Of a DNA stretch of 64,000 nucleotides, positions 39,631 to 49,943 are shown one piece after another. The number at the start of each line of letters is the position of its first letter. The stretch's first letter is position 1. The DNA lies in NCBI GenBank assembly GCA_019155185.1, contig CM032797.1, positions 8,976,881 to 9,040,880 on the forward strand, read 5' to 3'. The DNA is from Beaufortia kweichowensis (lineage: Eukaryota; Chordata; Actinopteri; Cypriniformes; Gastromyzontidae). Below the pieces are notes generated by a model. It did no database searches and was not told the origin of the DNA. It saw only the letters and a program-made list of their open reading frames with translations. The position numbers and the translations under genes were made by a program.

Positions 39631-41955
39631 CAACAACACACAGCTGCTCCAGACCTTAATGTTCTAATGGTGTAGTGAACTCCTCCATGTTTGTTTAGCA
39701 CATTCATTAGCAGTGTTTAAGGTGGTGCGTTGTAATCTGGAGGGGTCTCCTGCTCTGTTTACTGTGGGGATTTGTGCACCACAATGGCAATTAAAAACAA
39801 AGTTTTATTAGTCGGACAAATAGTTTTTTTAATTTGCGTTGTGCTATTTTAATCTGTTAATAACCTACTTCTGTGCGCCCCCTGCTGGTTATTTGGCATT
39901 CGGCACTACCTCTCAAAATCCCATGTTTGCTCTCATACCTTCAAAAATACAATTTAAGGTTTTACGAAGGGAAGTAGAAAGACCAGAAGGGCTAATGTTT
40001 TTATTTGCCATTGTGGAGTGCCCATTTTTGCTGGAATAACGTTTCAGAGTCTGAAACTAAATCAGCGGGCACGAAGTGGCTGAAGAACTTATTGTAGCGC
40101 AAATCAGGATGTGTGTTCTGTCTATCTGGTGTTTCTATGGTGGTAACTAACAAAAACATGGGTAAATCTCATGAAACCTGCTGAGAACATGCTTGATTTG
40201 ACCCCAAAATCAAAGTACAGTCAGGATCATTACAGTTATAATTATGCATGCAAATAAAAGTGCAAAAAGAAAAAATCTTAATAGTTCTCAAAATGATTGA
40301 ACTTTAAGAAACAATTTTGATTTGGGGGTGAAATGTGATCTGTATATCTTCATGAGATTTGCCCATATAATCTTATTGGAGATGCGTGTTGAATTTTGGA
40401 TCATATTATTAAAAACTGTTTAAGAGTCTGTCGTAAAAATATGATCCAAAGTTCAAAGTTCTTTATGAAAACATACACTAGATATTTTTTCTTTTTTCCA
40501 GCTAACCATCTGAACCGTTGGATTGAATTGGGACATTGTACTTTCTTCTTCAAAATCCGCAAAAGACTTACACAGAAAAACTCAAACAAAAAAAATTGGA
40601 TTTAACATTACGGTAACATTACAGTTACATTTCGCAACTGAATTGACATAAAGACTCAGTGATTGATGCTGAAATTCAGGATTTGCCCTTCACGAGCCTT
40701 CGTGGACATTTAAGGTCTCTTTTCGTTCGTGCCCTCTCCCTCCAACACTGGGATCCCGTCAACTTCCATCTATCCACAACGCAACTTCTACAGTCTTTCC
40801 AGAGAAAAACTTGGACAGCTTTTTACAACTTGGGAATTGTTTAAATGTCTTTCTGTTTAAACCTCTGGGTTTGGAACCCTAGCTTGATATCATGGTAAAA
40901 TGGTGTATTTTGGTGAATTTACTGTTCTTAAATGGTCTTAGGGACAGTCATTCTGATTTGCAAACTATTTTCACATAGATTGACTTTGATGCCTTCTGAC
41001 GGACTCTAGTTGCCTTATTCAATCCTAAAAGTCTGAAGGGAAGATTAATGGGGTTGGGTGAAATTTTGGGTACTGAGAGTTCGATTTAGAGGGTTTTTGT
41101 TGCTTTTTGTTTTGAGGAGCATGCAAGATAATTACAGTCTATGCATAATATCATCATCATCGTCATTATCATTATCGTGTTTGGAAGCTCCAAGCCATAG
41201 GAACACCATCATTATGGCATCAGGAGATAGAAACTATTGTCATAGATACCATGAAAAAGTTTCTGTGTGTTTATTGGGTACATGTTTCTGTAATAAGTTT
41301 TGTTTATCGTTTTTTTGTAATGTATTGCCTTACATTTGATTCATAGATAAATGGTTCAAAAAGGAAAACATTAAGTTAACAAATGTAAAACTGCACTGTT
41401 TGAATTGTAAGTTATTTGTAGAAGACTAAACAGGTGTAGCATTTGGCTCACCTAGTGCCTTTTGGATAACGATTTTACTGCCATATCTGTTTGCGTTTCT
41501 CTCCAAAACGAGACAAATCTTTACTCGTGTCATCCTTTAAAAACATAAAAGTATATATATCTAGCACATTGTGATTTTATCAGAATGTACATGGTTTGAA
41601 TCAGAACGGTCCACTTTATGCATGTATTAAACGTTGTCAACCAAAGTTCAGAAAGTTCATTATTCATCATTCAGCATGATGACGGAAAGATGTTCTGTTA
41701 GTTTTGAATATGATGATATATAAAAACCAGACACTTCTTCATTTTCCCCTTAAAAATAGTCTCCTTCAGTGTACATAATTCAATGAAATGAGATCATGAA
41801 TACCTCCTCAATTGTCCAACATGGTTTTTACATATGTGTTCAGTAAATGAAGCACTGGAACTATGATGTGTTTAGTCTTGGATGAACTGCATGTTAAACT
41901 GCATTGGAGGCCGCACTGATGGATATGTGTCAATAAACATATCTTTATCACCTAT
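39631..41955 (+). other. rock1: rock1 3' UTR (probable extent)
   Basis: No coding exon is recognisable between the rock1 stop and the first TRIM unit. AATAAA-like signals occur at 40253-40258 and, in better context, at 41932-41937. A small ATC-rich run lies at 41148-41175. The last 0.9 kb of this stretch has a second copy after TRIM A. Confidence 0.5.
41932..41937 (+). terminator. rock1: rock1 distal poly(A) signal (candidate)
   Basis: AATAAA is followed about 25 bases later by a GT-rich stretch (tccgtgtgtgtgttt), the usual layout of a strong cleavage site. The same arrangement is duplicated at 46006-46011. Confidence 0.55.
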
Positions 41956-42555
41956 GTGCTCGATGTCCGTGTGTGTGTTTTTATTACGGCTTTTACTTTA
42001 CATAGTCAGTAGTGTTTGTAATGATGCCCTCAAATCCTGAACTGGAATTCAAAAACAATACTTGTCAGTTTATACTTAAATGTCATAATTTGTCCATAAG
42101 GTGGTGCTATAACTGATGACTTCCAAAATGTAACCCCAAATGTCTGAAATTTTTCATTCTGTATATGTAGTAAATGGAATCTCAGACATTTGTAACTACC
42201 AGCCAATCTGGTTTCTGCCTCCAGTTTTATTTTAATTTGTTCTCAGGAACTGTATGTGTGAAAATTAAACCTATTTCCTCAAGCTTAAAACATTAGTTAT
42301 TTCAACATTTAAAAGCAATTATTTAAGCAGCAAATAGATGTTAATAAAAGGACAAATGAAGTCATTTTCAAATTGACTTCTTACTCGGCTAGTTTGTCTT
42401 CCAATAAATTTCTGCACAGTACCATATATAATATAATGGTAAAATACATTAGCTCATTCTTTGAATATTAAAATTAAACCTTTGTCTATTTGTAAATATT
42501 TAATTAAAATTTGTTAAATTTAAAAATTGTCTGTGAATGCACACAAAGACACAGA

Positions 42556-42562
42556 TGAGTCA
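42556..42562 (+). promoter_or_regulatory. AP-1 site upstream of TRIM A
   Basis: A perfect TGAGTCA lies 126-132 bases before the TRIM A ATG. The same site recurs upstream of TRIM B at 46637-46643. Confidence 0.4.
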
Positions 42563-42640
42563 CACATTATAGAGAAACCTGTTTTGCACACGTCTGTCAA
42601 AGCACGGAACCAGGAAACTATTTCAGCTGTTCAGTTCAGA

Positions 42641-42652
42641 GAAAACTAAACT
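42641..42652 (+). promoter_or_regulatory. ISRE-like element upstream of TRIM A
   Basis: GAAAACTAAACT differs at one base from the interferon-stimulated response element GAAANNGAAACT. It sits 36 bases before the ATG, inside a block (cagagaaaac..aaacttaagtgttgtcgag) conserved between units. Confidence 0.5.
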
Positions 42653-42687
42653 TAAGTGTTGTCGAGTTGTTGTATGTGTATAAAGAA

Positions 42688-45547
42688 ATGGCAGAAACCA
42701 GTATTTCTCAAGATCACTTAAGATGTTCAGTGTGTTTGGATCTACTGCAGGATCCAGTGACCATTCCCTGTGGACACAGTTACTGTATGAACTGTATTAC
42801 CGACTGCTGGAATCAGGATGATCAGACAGGAATGTACAGATGCCCTCAGTGCAGAAAAATCTTCAATCCAAGACCTGCTTTATACAAGAATGTGATGTTT
42901 GCTGAAGTGGTGGAAGACCTGAAGAAGACAAAACTTCAAACCGCTCGTACTGCTCACTGTAACACTGAACATGGAGATGTGGAGTGTGACGTCTGTACTG
43001 GGAGAAAACCCAAAGCTGTCAAATCCTGTCTGGTGTGTCTGAGCTCTTACTGTCAGAATCATCTTGAACAACATGAGAATCTCTTCAGTGGCAGGAGACA
43101 TAATCTAATGAATCCCACAAGACGACTTCATGAGATGATCTGCCCAACACATAATAAGCAGCTACAAATCTACTGTGTCACTGACCAGCAGTGCATATGT
43201 TATGAGTGTATAAAGGAAGAGCATAAAAATCACAATACTGTACCAGCTTCAGCAGAACGAACTGAGAAACAGGTAAAAACACAAAATCTAATTCATTCAT
43301 ATCTTTTCTCTTTCAATCTCTTTCTCTTAGAGAAAAGCAAGGAAGCAAAGACAGGAATGAGGCTTGACTAGTTTCAGCTAGTCTGTAACTGTAACCAGGA
43401 AATTGCTTTCTAGTTTTTAATGTTTTTAGTTTAAGAAAAAAAAAACATTGAAAAGTGCACTAACAATAACAATTTTATTTTTAAAGATACATTTTTAAGA
43501 GTAATATTTTTCATGCCTACTTATTGTTCTGAAATATTTATAGTATTTTGATCACACAAAATGTAAATGTTATTACTTTAAAATTGTCAATTAAAAAAAG
43601 CATATCTGTAGCCTTTAAATGTATATAATGATTAATAATAATTTTGCTGCACATAGTTTTATATAATATTCAAAGGGATTTACAGCTGTTTGTTTTCCTA
43701 CAGAGACTTTCAGGACCAACAAAGAGAAAATTCCAGCAGAGAATCCAGGAGAAAGAGAATGAGCTTCAGGAGCTGATAAGGTCTATTGAGTCTCAACAGG
43801 TGACTTTAATCTGCTGACAGCTGGAAGAGATGTTTTATATTCAGATATTCAGTTAAGACTCTCCTCCAGTGATAGAGAACTTTCAGTAATGTGTAGTGTG
43901 TGTTTTAACAGCGATCTGCACAGACAGCAGTGGAGGACAGTGAGAGGATCTTTACTGATCTGATCCGCTCCATTGAGAGACGTCGCTCTGAGGTCACACA
44001 GATGATCAGAGATGAAGAACAGGCTGCAGTGAGTCGAGCTGAAGGAGTCTTAAAGCAACTGGAGCAGGAGATTGTTGATCTGAGGAGTAGAGATGCTGAA
44101 CTGAAGCAGCTTTCACAAACAGACAATCACATCCTTTTTCTGCAGGTAACACAACTCTGAAACCTGATTTCTGTTCCAAACAGAGCAGATTTTGTTTTAT
44201 TCTGAATATAACGCAGTTATCACTTACTAGAACAACTGTCAAAAAGTGTCAAGACCAAACCAAAAGTCCATAAAACAAACTTATACAAGAGATTCTGCTA
44301 AAGTCTTACAGTAGTTTCATTCAAGTCTGATTGTTGTGCAGCGATACTGAAGGTGTTTATATCTTCTCTTCTGTAGAGTTTTCAGTCTCTCTCTGCAGCT
44401 CTTGAATCTACAGTCTCACACAGTTTTACTGTCAGTTCTCTTCACTCATTTGATGATGTGATCAAATCTGTCTCTCAACTGAAAGACAAACTGGAGAATT
44501 TCTGCAGAGAGGAGATGGAAATGATGTCTGATAAAGGTGAAGTAGAAGATATTTATTCACTCTCAGAAGCAAGCTTATATAAACTATTTAATATTTTACA
44601 TGGCAATTACACTAATTGTGTCTATTTGTGTCTATAGTTACAAATATTCTCTCTGATGAACCCGAAACCAGGAAGGAGTTCTTGCAATGTAAGCCGCTTT
44701 CAAAACATTTCAAATATGTATTTATATCTATCACTTGCCACATGAAAAATACAAGAAGGACAAATAGTTCAGATGTTTTTGTTTTCAGAAACTTCACATC
44801 AGATCACACATCAGTAACTCGTTAATAATAGAGAGTAAAATCAGCAGTAAGCAGCAGATACTTTGAGACAAAGTTGATCAGAAACCTTCCAGCAGTGTTT
44901 ATAAATTAACCTGTTACAAAGAGTTTGTTCATAAGCTGCTGTCATTACTAAACACATACAAGAGAGCAATTTCTATTTAGCCTGACTACACAAATTTAAT
45001 TCTTTATTCTCTATAAGATTCCAGACAGATGTCTCTGGATGTAAACACGGCTTATAAACACCTCAGTCTGTTTGATGGGAACAGAGCGGCTACATACACG
45101 GATACAGAGCAGCGTTATCCTGATCATCCAGACAGATTTGATTACTGGTCGCAAGTGTTGTGTAAAAAGAGTGTGTGTGGACGCTGTTACTGGGAGGTTG
45201 AGTGGACTGGGAGTGCTGGTGTCTTAATATCAGTGTCATATAAGACCATCAAGAGGACTGGTTTTGAGAGTGTATTTGGAGGGAATAATCAGTCCTGGAG
45301 TTTGTACTGCTGTCCCTCTAAATACTTATTCAGACACAAGAGTAAATGTACTAATCTCTCTGTGTCCTCCAGCTGCTCTAGAATAGGAGTGTATGTGGAT
45401 CACAGTGCAGGAACTCTGTCTTTCTACAGCGTCTCTGACACAATGACCCTCATCCACAGAATCCAGACCACATTCACTCAATCTCTCTATCCTGGATTTC
45501 TTGTTAATAATGGATCCACAGTGAAAGTGTGTCGTCTGATAAAATAG
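42688..45547 (+). CDS. TRIM A: finTRIM/TRIM16-like E3 ubiquitin ligase, six exons
   Basis: Exons: 42688-43272, 43704-43799, 43912-44145, 44377-44536, 44638-44688, 45018-45547, giving 551 aa in phase. The 96- and 234-base coiled-coil exons are the typical fish TRIM layout. The RING finger uses Cys13, Cys16, Cys28, His30, Cys33, Cys36, Cys52 and Cys55. Two B-box regions follow (VECDVCTGRK and ICPTHNKQLQIYC), then a coiled coil (residues about 196-375) and a PRY/SPRY B30.2 domain from about residue 376 (CYWEVEWTGSAG, SSCSRIGVYVDHSAGTLSFY). The ATG at 42688 gives MAETSISQDHLRC; the frame is open upstream but without another ATG. Family members are cytosolic E3 ligases, several of them virus- or interferon-induced, with target choice by B30.2. 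The specific orthologue cannot be named from sequence. Confidence 0.88.
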
Positions 45548-46005
45548 ATAATACCTGAAAACCTACAAAACTTAATTTAGTGTTACAGAAACAATGGCAC
45601 AATGTAATCTGAATCAAAGATTAAAAGGGTTTGGAGAAGTTCAGGGTACTGAGACTTCAATTTTGAGGGTTTTTGTTGTTTTTCTTTACAAGATAACTAC
45701 AGTCTATGAATAATGTCATCACTCAAATCAATACTGATTCTAAAGCTTCATGGGAACACTATAATTATGCTATAATGAAAGGTAAACATTTATCTATTGG
45801 GTACATTTATCTTTATCTGTTCTTTTGTGTAATGTATTACCCTACATTTGATTAATAGATACATTGTGCAAAAATAGATTTTTTTTCAGTGAACATGTCA
45901 AAATGAAATAAAATAAAACTAAAAATGAAGCACTGATTGATATGTTTAGTCTTGGATGAACTGCATGTTAAACTGCATTGGAGGCCGCACCGATGGATGT
46001 GTGTC

Positions 46006-46011
46006 AATAAA
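46006..46011 (+). terminator. poly(A) signal after TRIM A, copied from the rock1 3' region
   Basis: AATAAA followed by gtgttctgtttgtgtctgtg matches the candidate rock1 site at 41932 in sequence and flanks. It is the first well-formed cleavage region after the TRIM A stop; earlier AATAAA hexamers near 45906 lack the GT-rich part. Confidence 0.55.
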
Positions 46012-46636
46012 CATATATTTTAACATCTATGTGTTCTGTTTGTGTCTGTGTGTTTTTCCGGCTTTTACTTACATAGTCAATAACATTTGTGAAGATGCAT
46101 CCATTAACAACATGCAGTTTCTGGTGTATACAGCTATTATGTAAATGTCACAGTTTGTCCATAAGGTGCTATAACTGGTGTATTCCAAACTCTGTAAACA
46201 TTTGCCATCCTTTAAAAGTAGTTAAAGAACACACATTTGTTCTTCCAGCCAGTCCGCTTTTCGCCTTCACGCGTTGCTGTAATCATCAAGGTTTTAACTT
46301 TCATTTATACTCAGTGTTTGTGTCCAATTAATGTCATTTTTCTTTGAACATAAAACATTGCTAATCTTAAAATGTAAAAGACATCATTATAGCAACAAAT
46401 AGATGTAAATAAAAGGACAAACAAACAAAGAAATGTCACTTTCTAATTGTCAGTGATTATCGTTGATCTTTGAGAGCTAGTTGATGTTCATCTAAATTTT
46501 TTTGTTTAAAAAAATACATATATATTTAAATACACATATATATTTATACATATACCATGTTAAAATACATTAGGTCATTATTTGAAGATTAAAAAACAAC
46601 TTTTTTGTTATCTGTGAATGCACACAAAGACACAGA

Positions 46637-46643
46637 TGAGTCA
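46637..46643 (+). promoter_or_regulatory. AP-1 site upstream of TRIM B
   Basis: A perfect TGAGTCA, the duplicated counterpart of the site at 42556. Confidence 0.4.
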
Positions 46644-46720
46644 CACATTATAGAGAAACCTGTTTTGCACACGTCTCTTGAGCACGTAACCAGGAAACTA
46701 TTTCAGCTGTTCAGTTCAGA

Positions 46721-46732
46721 GAAAACGAAACT
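46721..46732 (+). promoter_or_regulatory. perfect ISRE upstream of TRIM B
   Basis: GAAAACGAAACT is an exact match to GAAANNGAAACT, 36 bases before the TRIM B ATG. It is the only perfect copy among the four TRIM units, although the gene behind it is broken. Confidence 0.6.
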
Positions 46733-46767
46733 TAAGTGTTGTCGAGTTGTTGTATGTTTATAAAGAA

Positions 46768-49334
46768 ATGGCAGAAGCCAGTATTTCTCAAGATCACTTA
46801 AGATGTTCAGTGTGTTTGGATCTACTGCAGGATCCAGTGACCATTCCCTGTGGACACAGTTACTGTATGAACTGTATTACCGACTGCTGGAATCAGGATG
46901 ATCAGACGGGAGTCTACAGCTGCCCTCAATGCAGAAAAATCTTCAGTCCAAGACCTGCTTTATACAAGAATGTGATGTTTGCTGAAGTGGTGGAAAAACT
47001 CAAACCAAGACAAAACTTCAAACCGCTCTTCCTGCTCACTGTTATGCTGGAGCTGGAGATGTGGACATGTGATGTCTTCAGTGGCGGGAGACATAAACTA
47101 AAGCTGTCAAGTCCTGTCTGGAGATGTCTGCCCAAGTCTTACTGCCACAAATCACCTTGAACAACATGAGAATTATCTTTCAAAGGAAGAGCAAAAAACA
47201 CAATCTGATGGATCCCACTGAGAAACAGACATCTCCATGATATACTCTGCTCAAAACATAGAAAACCTCTGGAAGTCTACTGCCAGCTAGTCTGTAACTG
47301 ACCAGGAGTTCATCTGTTATGTGTGTACAATGCAAGAACATAAAAACCATAAAACTGTAACAGCTGTAGCGGAGAGGACTGAGAAACAGGTAGGAACTGG
47401 TACCTGAACTGATGCTGCATAATTGACATTTTACATATTAGCAAATTATGTTGTTATGGATTTGCACATATTTAGGTAATATTCAAAGGTTTTCACAACT
47501 GTTTGTTTTCCTGCAGAGACGTCTGGGAGAAATGCAGAGAAAATTCCAGAAGAGAATCCAGGAGAAAGAGAAGGGAGCTTCAGGAGCTGAGAAGGTCTTT
47601 TGAGTCTCATAAGGTGACTTTAATCTGCTGACAGCTGTTTTATATTCAGATATTCAGTTAAGACTCTCCTCCAGTGATAGAGAACTTTCAGTAATGTGTA
47701 GTGTGTGTTTTAACAGCGATCTGCACAGACAGCAGTGGAGGACAGTGAGAGGATCTTTACTGATCTGATCCGCTCCATTGAGAGACGTCGCTCTGAGGTC
47801 ACACAGATGATCAGAGATCAAGAACAGGCTGCAGTGAGTCGAGCTGAAGGAGTCTTAAAGCAACTGAAGCAGGAGATTGTTGATCTGAGGAGTAGAGATG
47901 CTGAACTGAAGCAGCTTTCACAAACAGACAATCACATCCTTTTCATGCAGGTAACACAAAACTGATTTTGTCTCTTATTTTGTCATTTTATTCTTCATGT
48001 AAATGCAACTGACTAAAGCAGGTGTTAAAAAAATGCTAAAACCAGTCCAACAGTCCCTCATTAATAAAATGATGCATTACTTAATTTACAGCACAGATAA
48101 TGTGAAAAGGCTACAATATATGAATGTCTGATTGTTGTGGAGACTAGTGGAGAATGTTTGTAGATAATGAAGGTCTCTGTCTCTTCTGTAGAGTTTTCAG
48201 TCTCTCTCTGCAGCTCTTGAATCTACAGTCTCACACAAAATTAATGCGAGTTCTCTCTTCTCTTTTGATGATGTGAGAAAATCTGTCTCTCAACTGAAAG
48301 AAAAAATGGAGAATTTCTGTAAAGAGGAGATGCTGTCTGGTAAAGGTAGTAGAAGATCCTTAATGACTTATGGAATATTATTATTTTTGTATAATTGTTT
48401 ACTATTATATTTCATGTTTACTTGTTCATATAAGAAATATAATCATTATATTTATGTTTATAGTTACATATATGATGGGTATTCCCCCTAATGAACCAAA
48501 GACCAGGAAGGAGTTCTTGAAATGTAAGACATACTTCAAACCATTCATAATATCTACCCTACTTAATAATGAAGGAATACAAAAAATCATGAAAGCCAAG
48601 ATGTTTAGATACTTTTAAGTCACAAACATTAGTAACTAAATAACTGATAGAAAGGTGAATGAATAGTAGCAGCAGTAAAAGAGAAAAAGTTAAAAAAAAG
48701 TGTTTATAAATTAAAAAAAAGGAGAGGTGTGTTCGTAGAATATAAAGAACAAAAAATATTTAAATATCAAATAAAAGAGAAAATAAGTATAGAAGTTTCA
48801 GAGTTTAGCCTGACCAATTTTAACTTTTGTTAAAATGCTTCAATTATCTTTTTTCTCCTTCAGATTCCAGTCAGTTGTCACTGGATTCAAACACTGTAAA
48901 TAAGCACCTCAGCCTGTTTGATGGGAACAGAGCTGGCTACATACACTGATACAGAGCAGCGTTATCCTGATCATACAGACAGATTTGATTACTGGAAGCA
49001 GGTGTTGTGTAGAGAGAGTGTGTGTGGACGCTGTTACTGGGAGGTTGAGTGGACTGGGAGTGATGGTGTGTTAATATCAGTGTCATATAAGAGCATCAAC
49101 AGGAAGGGAAATGGTAATGAAAGTGTATTTGAGGGAATAATCAGTCCTGGAGTTTGCTCTGCTCTCCCTCAGGATATTCATTACTGCACAATAGTAAATG
49201 GACTAAATGCTCTGTGTTCTCCAGCTGCTCCAGAATAGGAGTGTATGTGGATCACAGTGCAGGAACTCTTTCTTTCTACAGCGTCTCTGACACAATGACC
49301 CTCATCCACAGAATCCAGACCACATTCACTCAAC
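46768..49334 (+). pseudogene. TRIM B: disrupted copy of TRIM A, cut by the assembly gap
   Basis: The start codon and RING finger are intact (MAEASISQDHLRC through CPQCRKIF), but a small indel near 46997-47010 shifts the frame after VVEKLK. Translation then stops at 47160, giving a 130-residue RING-only product. The B-box part of exon 1 (to about 47388) is scrambled by further indels. Exon 2 (47517-47613) is 97 rather than 96 bases because of an extra G. Exon 3 (47717-47950, 234 bases), exon 4 (48192-48345) and exon 5 (48464-48523) look sound. Exon 6 (from 48864) has an extra G near 48932 that brings a stop, and lacks one base near 49130. The last part of B30.2 is lost in the N run. Confidence 0.85.
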
Positions 49335-49434
49335 NNNNNNNNNNNNNNNNNNNNNNNNNNNNNNNNNNNNNNNNNNNNNNNNNNNNNNNNNNNNNNNNNN
49401 NNNNNNNNNNNNNNNNNNNNNNNNNNNNNNNNNN
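49335..49434. other. assembly gap of 100 N
   Basis: Exactly 100 N, the conventional placeholder for a gap of unknown size. It lies inside the B30.2 exon of TRIM B in a region of near-identical tandem copies, so sequence or whole TRIM units may be missing. Confidence 0.98.
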
Positions 49435-49882
49435 AACATTTTGAGGTAGCCATTTTGAAATCATATGAGAAACTTTTTCAACAAATTCAGTCATTCAACA
49501 GTCTAAATATTGTATGTCACAAGTGTTTGAGTTAGGCAATGCTAACGCTAATGCTAAGTTAGGCCAGAGAGACCATTAATTCTCCATCTGATAGCATGTC
49601 ATTTATTTAAGAAACGTTTTTATTTAAGAAAATATTCATAATTAATAACACAGAGTTTCCATCCATCCATTTCCATCATGATTGTCATTTATTCGGGAAC
49701 ATTTTTAAGACTAATTTAATTATACACACTAATATTAAAAAACATTGCAATAACAATGACAATACACTCAAGTACATTATTTCCCTTTCACATATGCAAA
49801 CACATGTAAGCCACACCTCACAGACACACCTTACTTTGTATATGTCTCTCAAATAAAGAGCCAGGAGCAGTTTTGTTTTAGA
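49435..49882. other. TRIM B-C spacer
   Basis: AT-rich sequence after the gap, with a short run of gctaac/atgcta variants near 49540. It does not resemble the rock1-derived sequence before TRIM A and B. No gene is seen. Confidence 0.5.
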
Positions 49883-49894
49883 GAAAACAAAACT
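49883..49894 (+). promoter_or_regulatory. ISRE-like element upstream of TRIM C
   Basis: GAAAACAAAACT has one mismatch to GAAANNGAAACT. It lies about 50 bases before the ATG, in the conserved block agagaaaacaaaacttaag. Confidence 0.45.
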
Positions 49895-49943
49895 TAAGTG
49901 TTGTCAAGTTGTTGTGCTTCTGTATGTTTGTATATAGAGTAAA

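Larger units (their letters stand above)
41030..45620 (+). repeat. tandem duplication unit 1 (rock1 3' end plus TRIM A)
   Basis: The segment from gggtactgag (41068) through the poly(A) region and the TRIM promoter to the end of TRIM A is repeated downstream from about 45630. Landmarks are the gggtactgag block (41068 and 45644), the gatgaactgcatgttaaact block (41881 and 45955) and the TRIM start codons (42688 and 46768). The offset falls from 4576 to about 4075, so unit 2 lacks about 500 bases near 41370-41860 of unit 1. Confidence 0.8.
45621..49334 (+). repeat. tandem duplication unit 2 (copied rock1 3' end plus TRIM B)
   Basis: Second copy of the unit described for 41030-45620. It is cut off by the N gap, so its true 3' border is unknown. 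Introns as well as exons remain similar to unit 1, for example the stretch from gtgactttaatctgctgaca into exon 3, which points to a fairly recent duplication. Confidence 0.75.

Noticed and set aside
42667..42687. Upstream in-frame extension of TRIM A (and the same in TRIM B)
   Set aside because: It would require a non-ATG start; the conserved RING begins right after the ATG at 42688, as in TRIM D.
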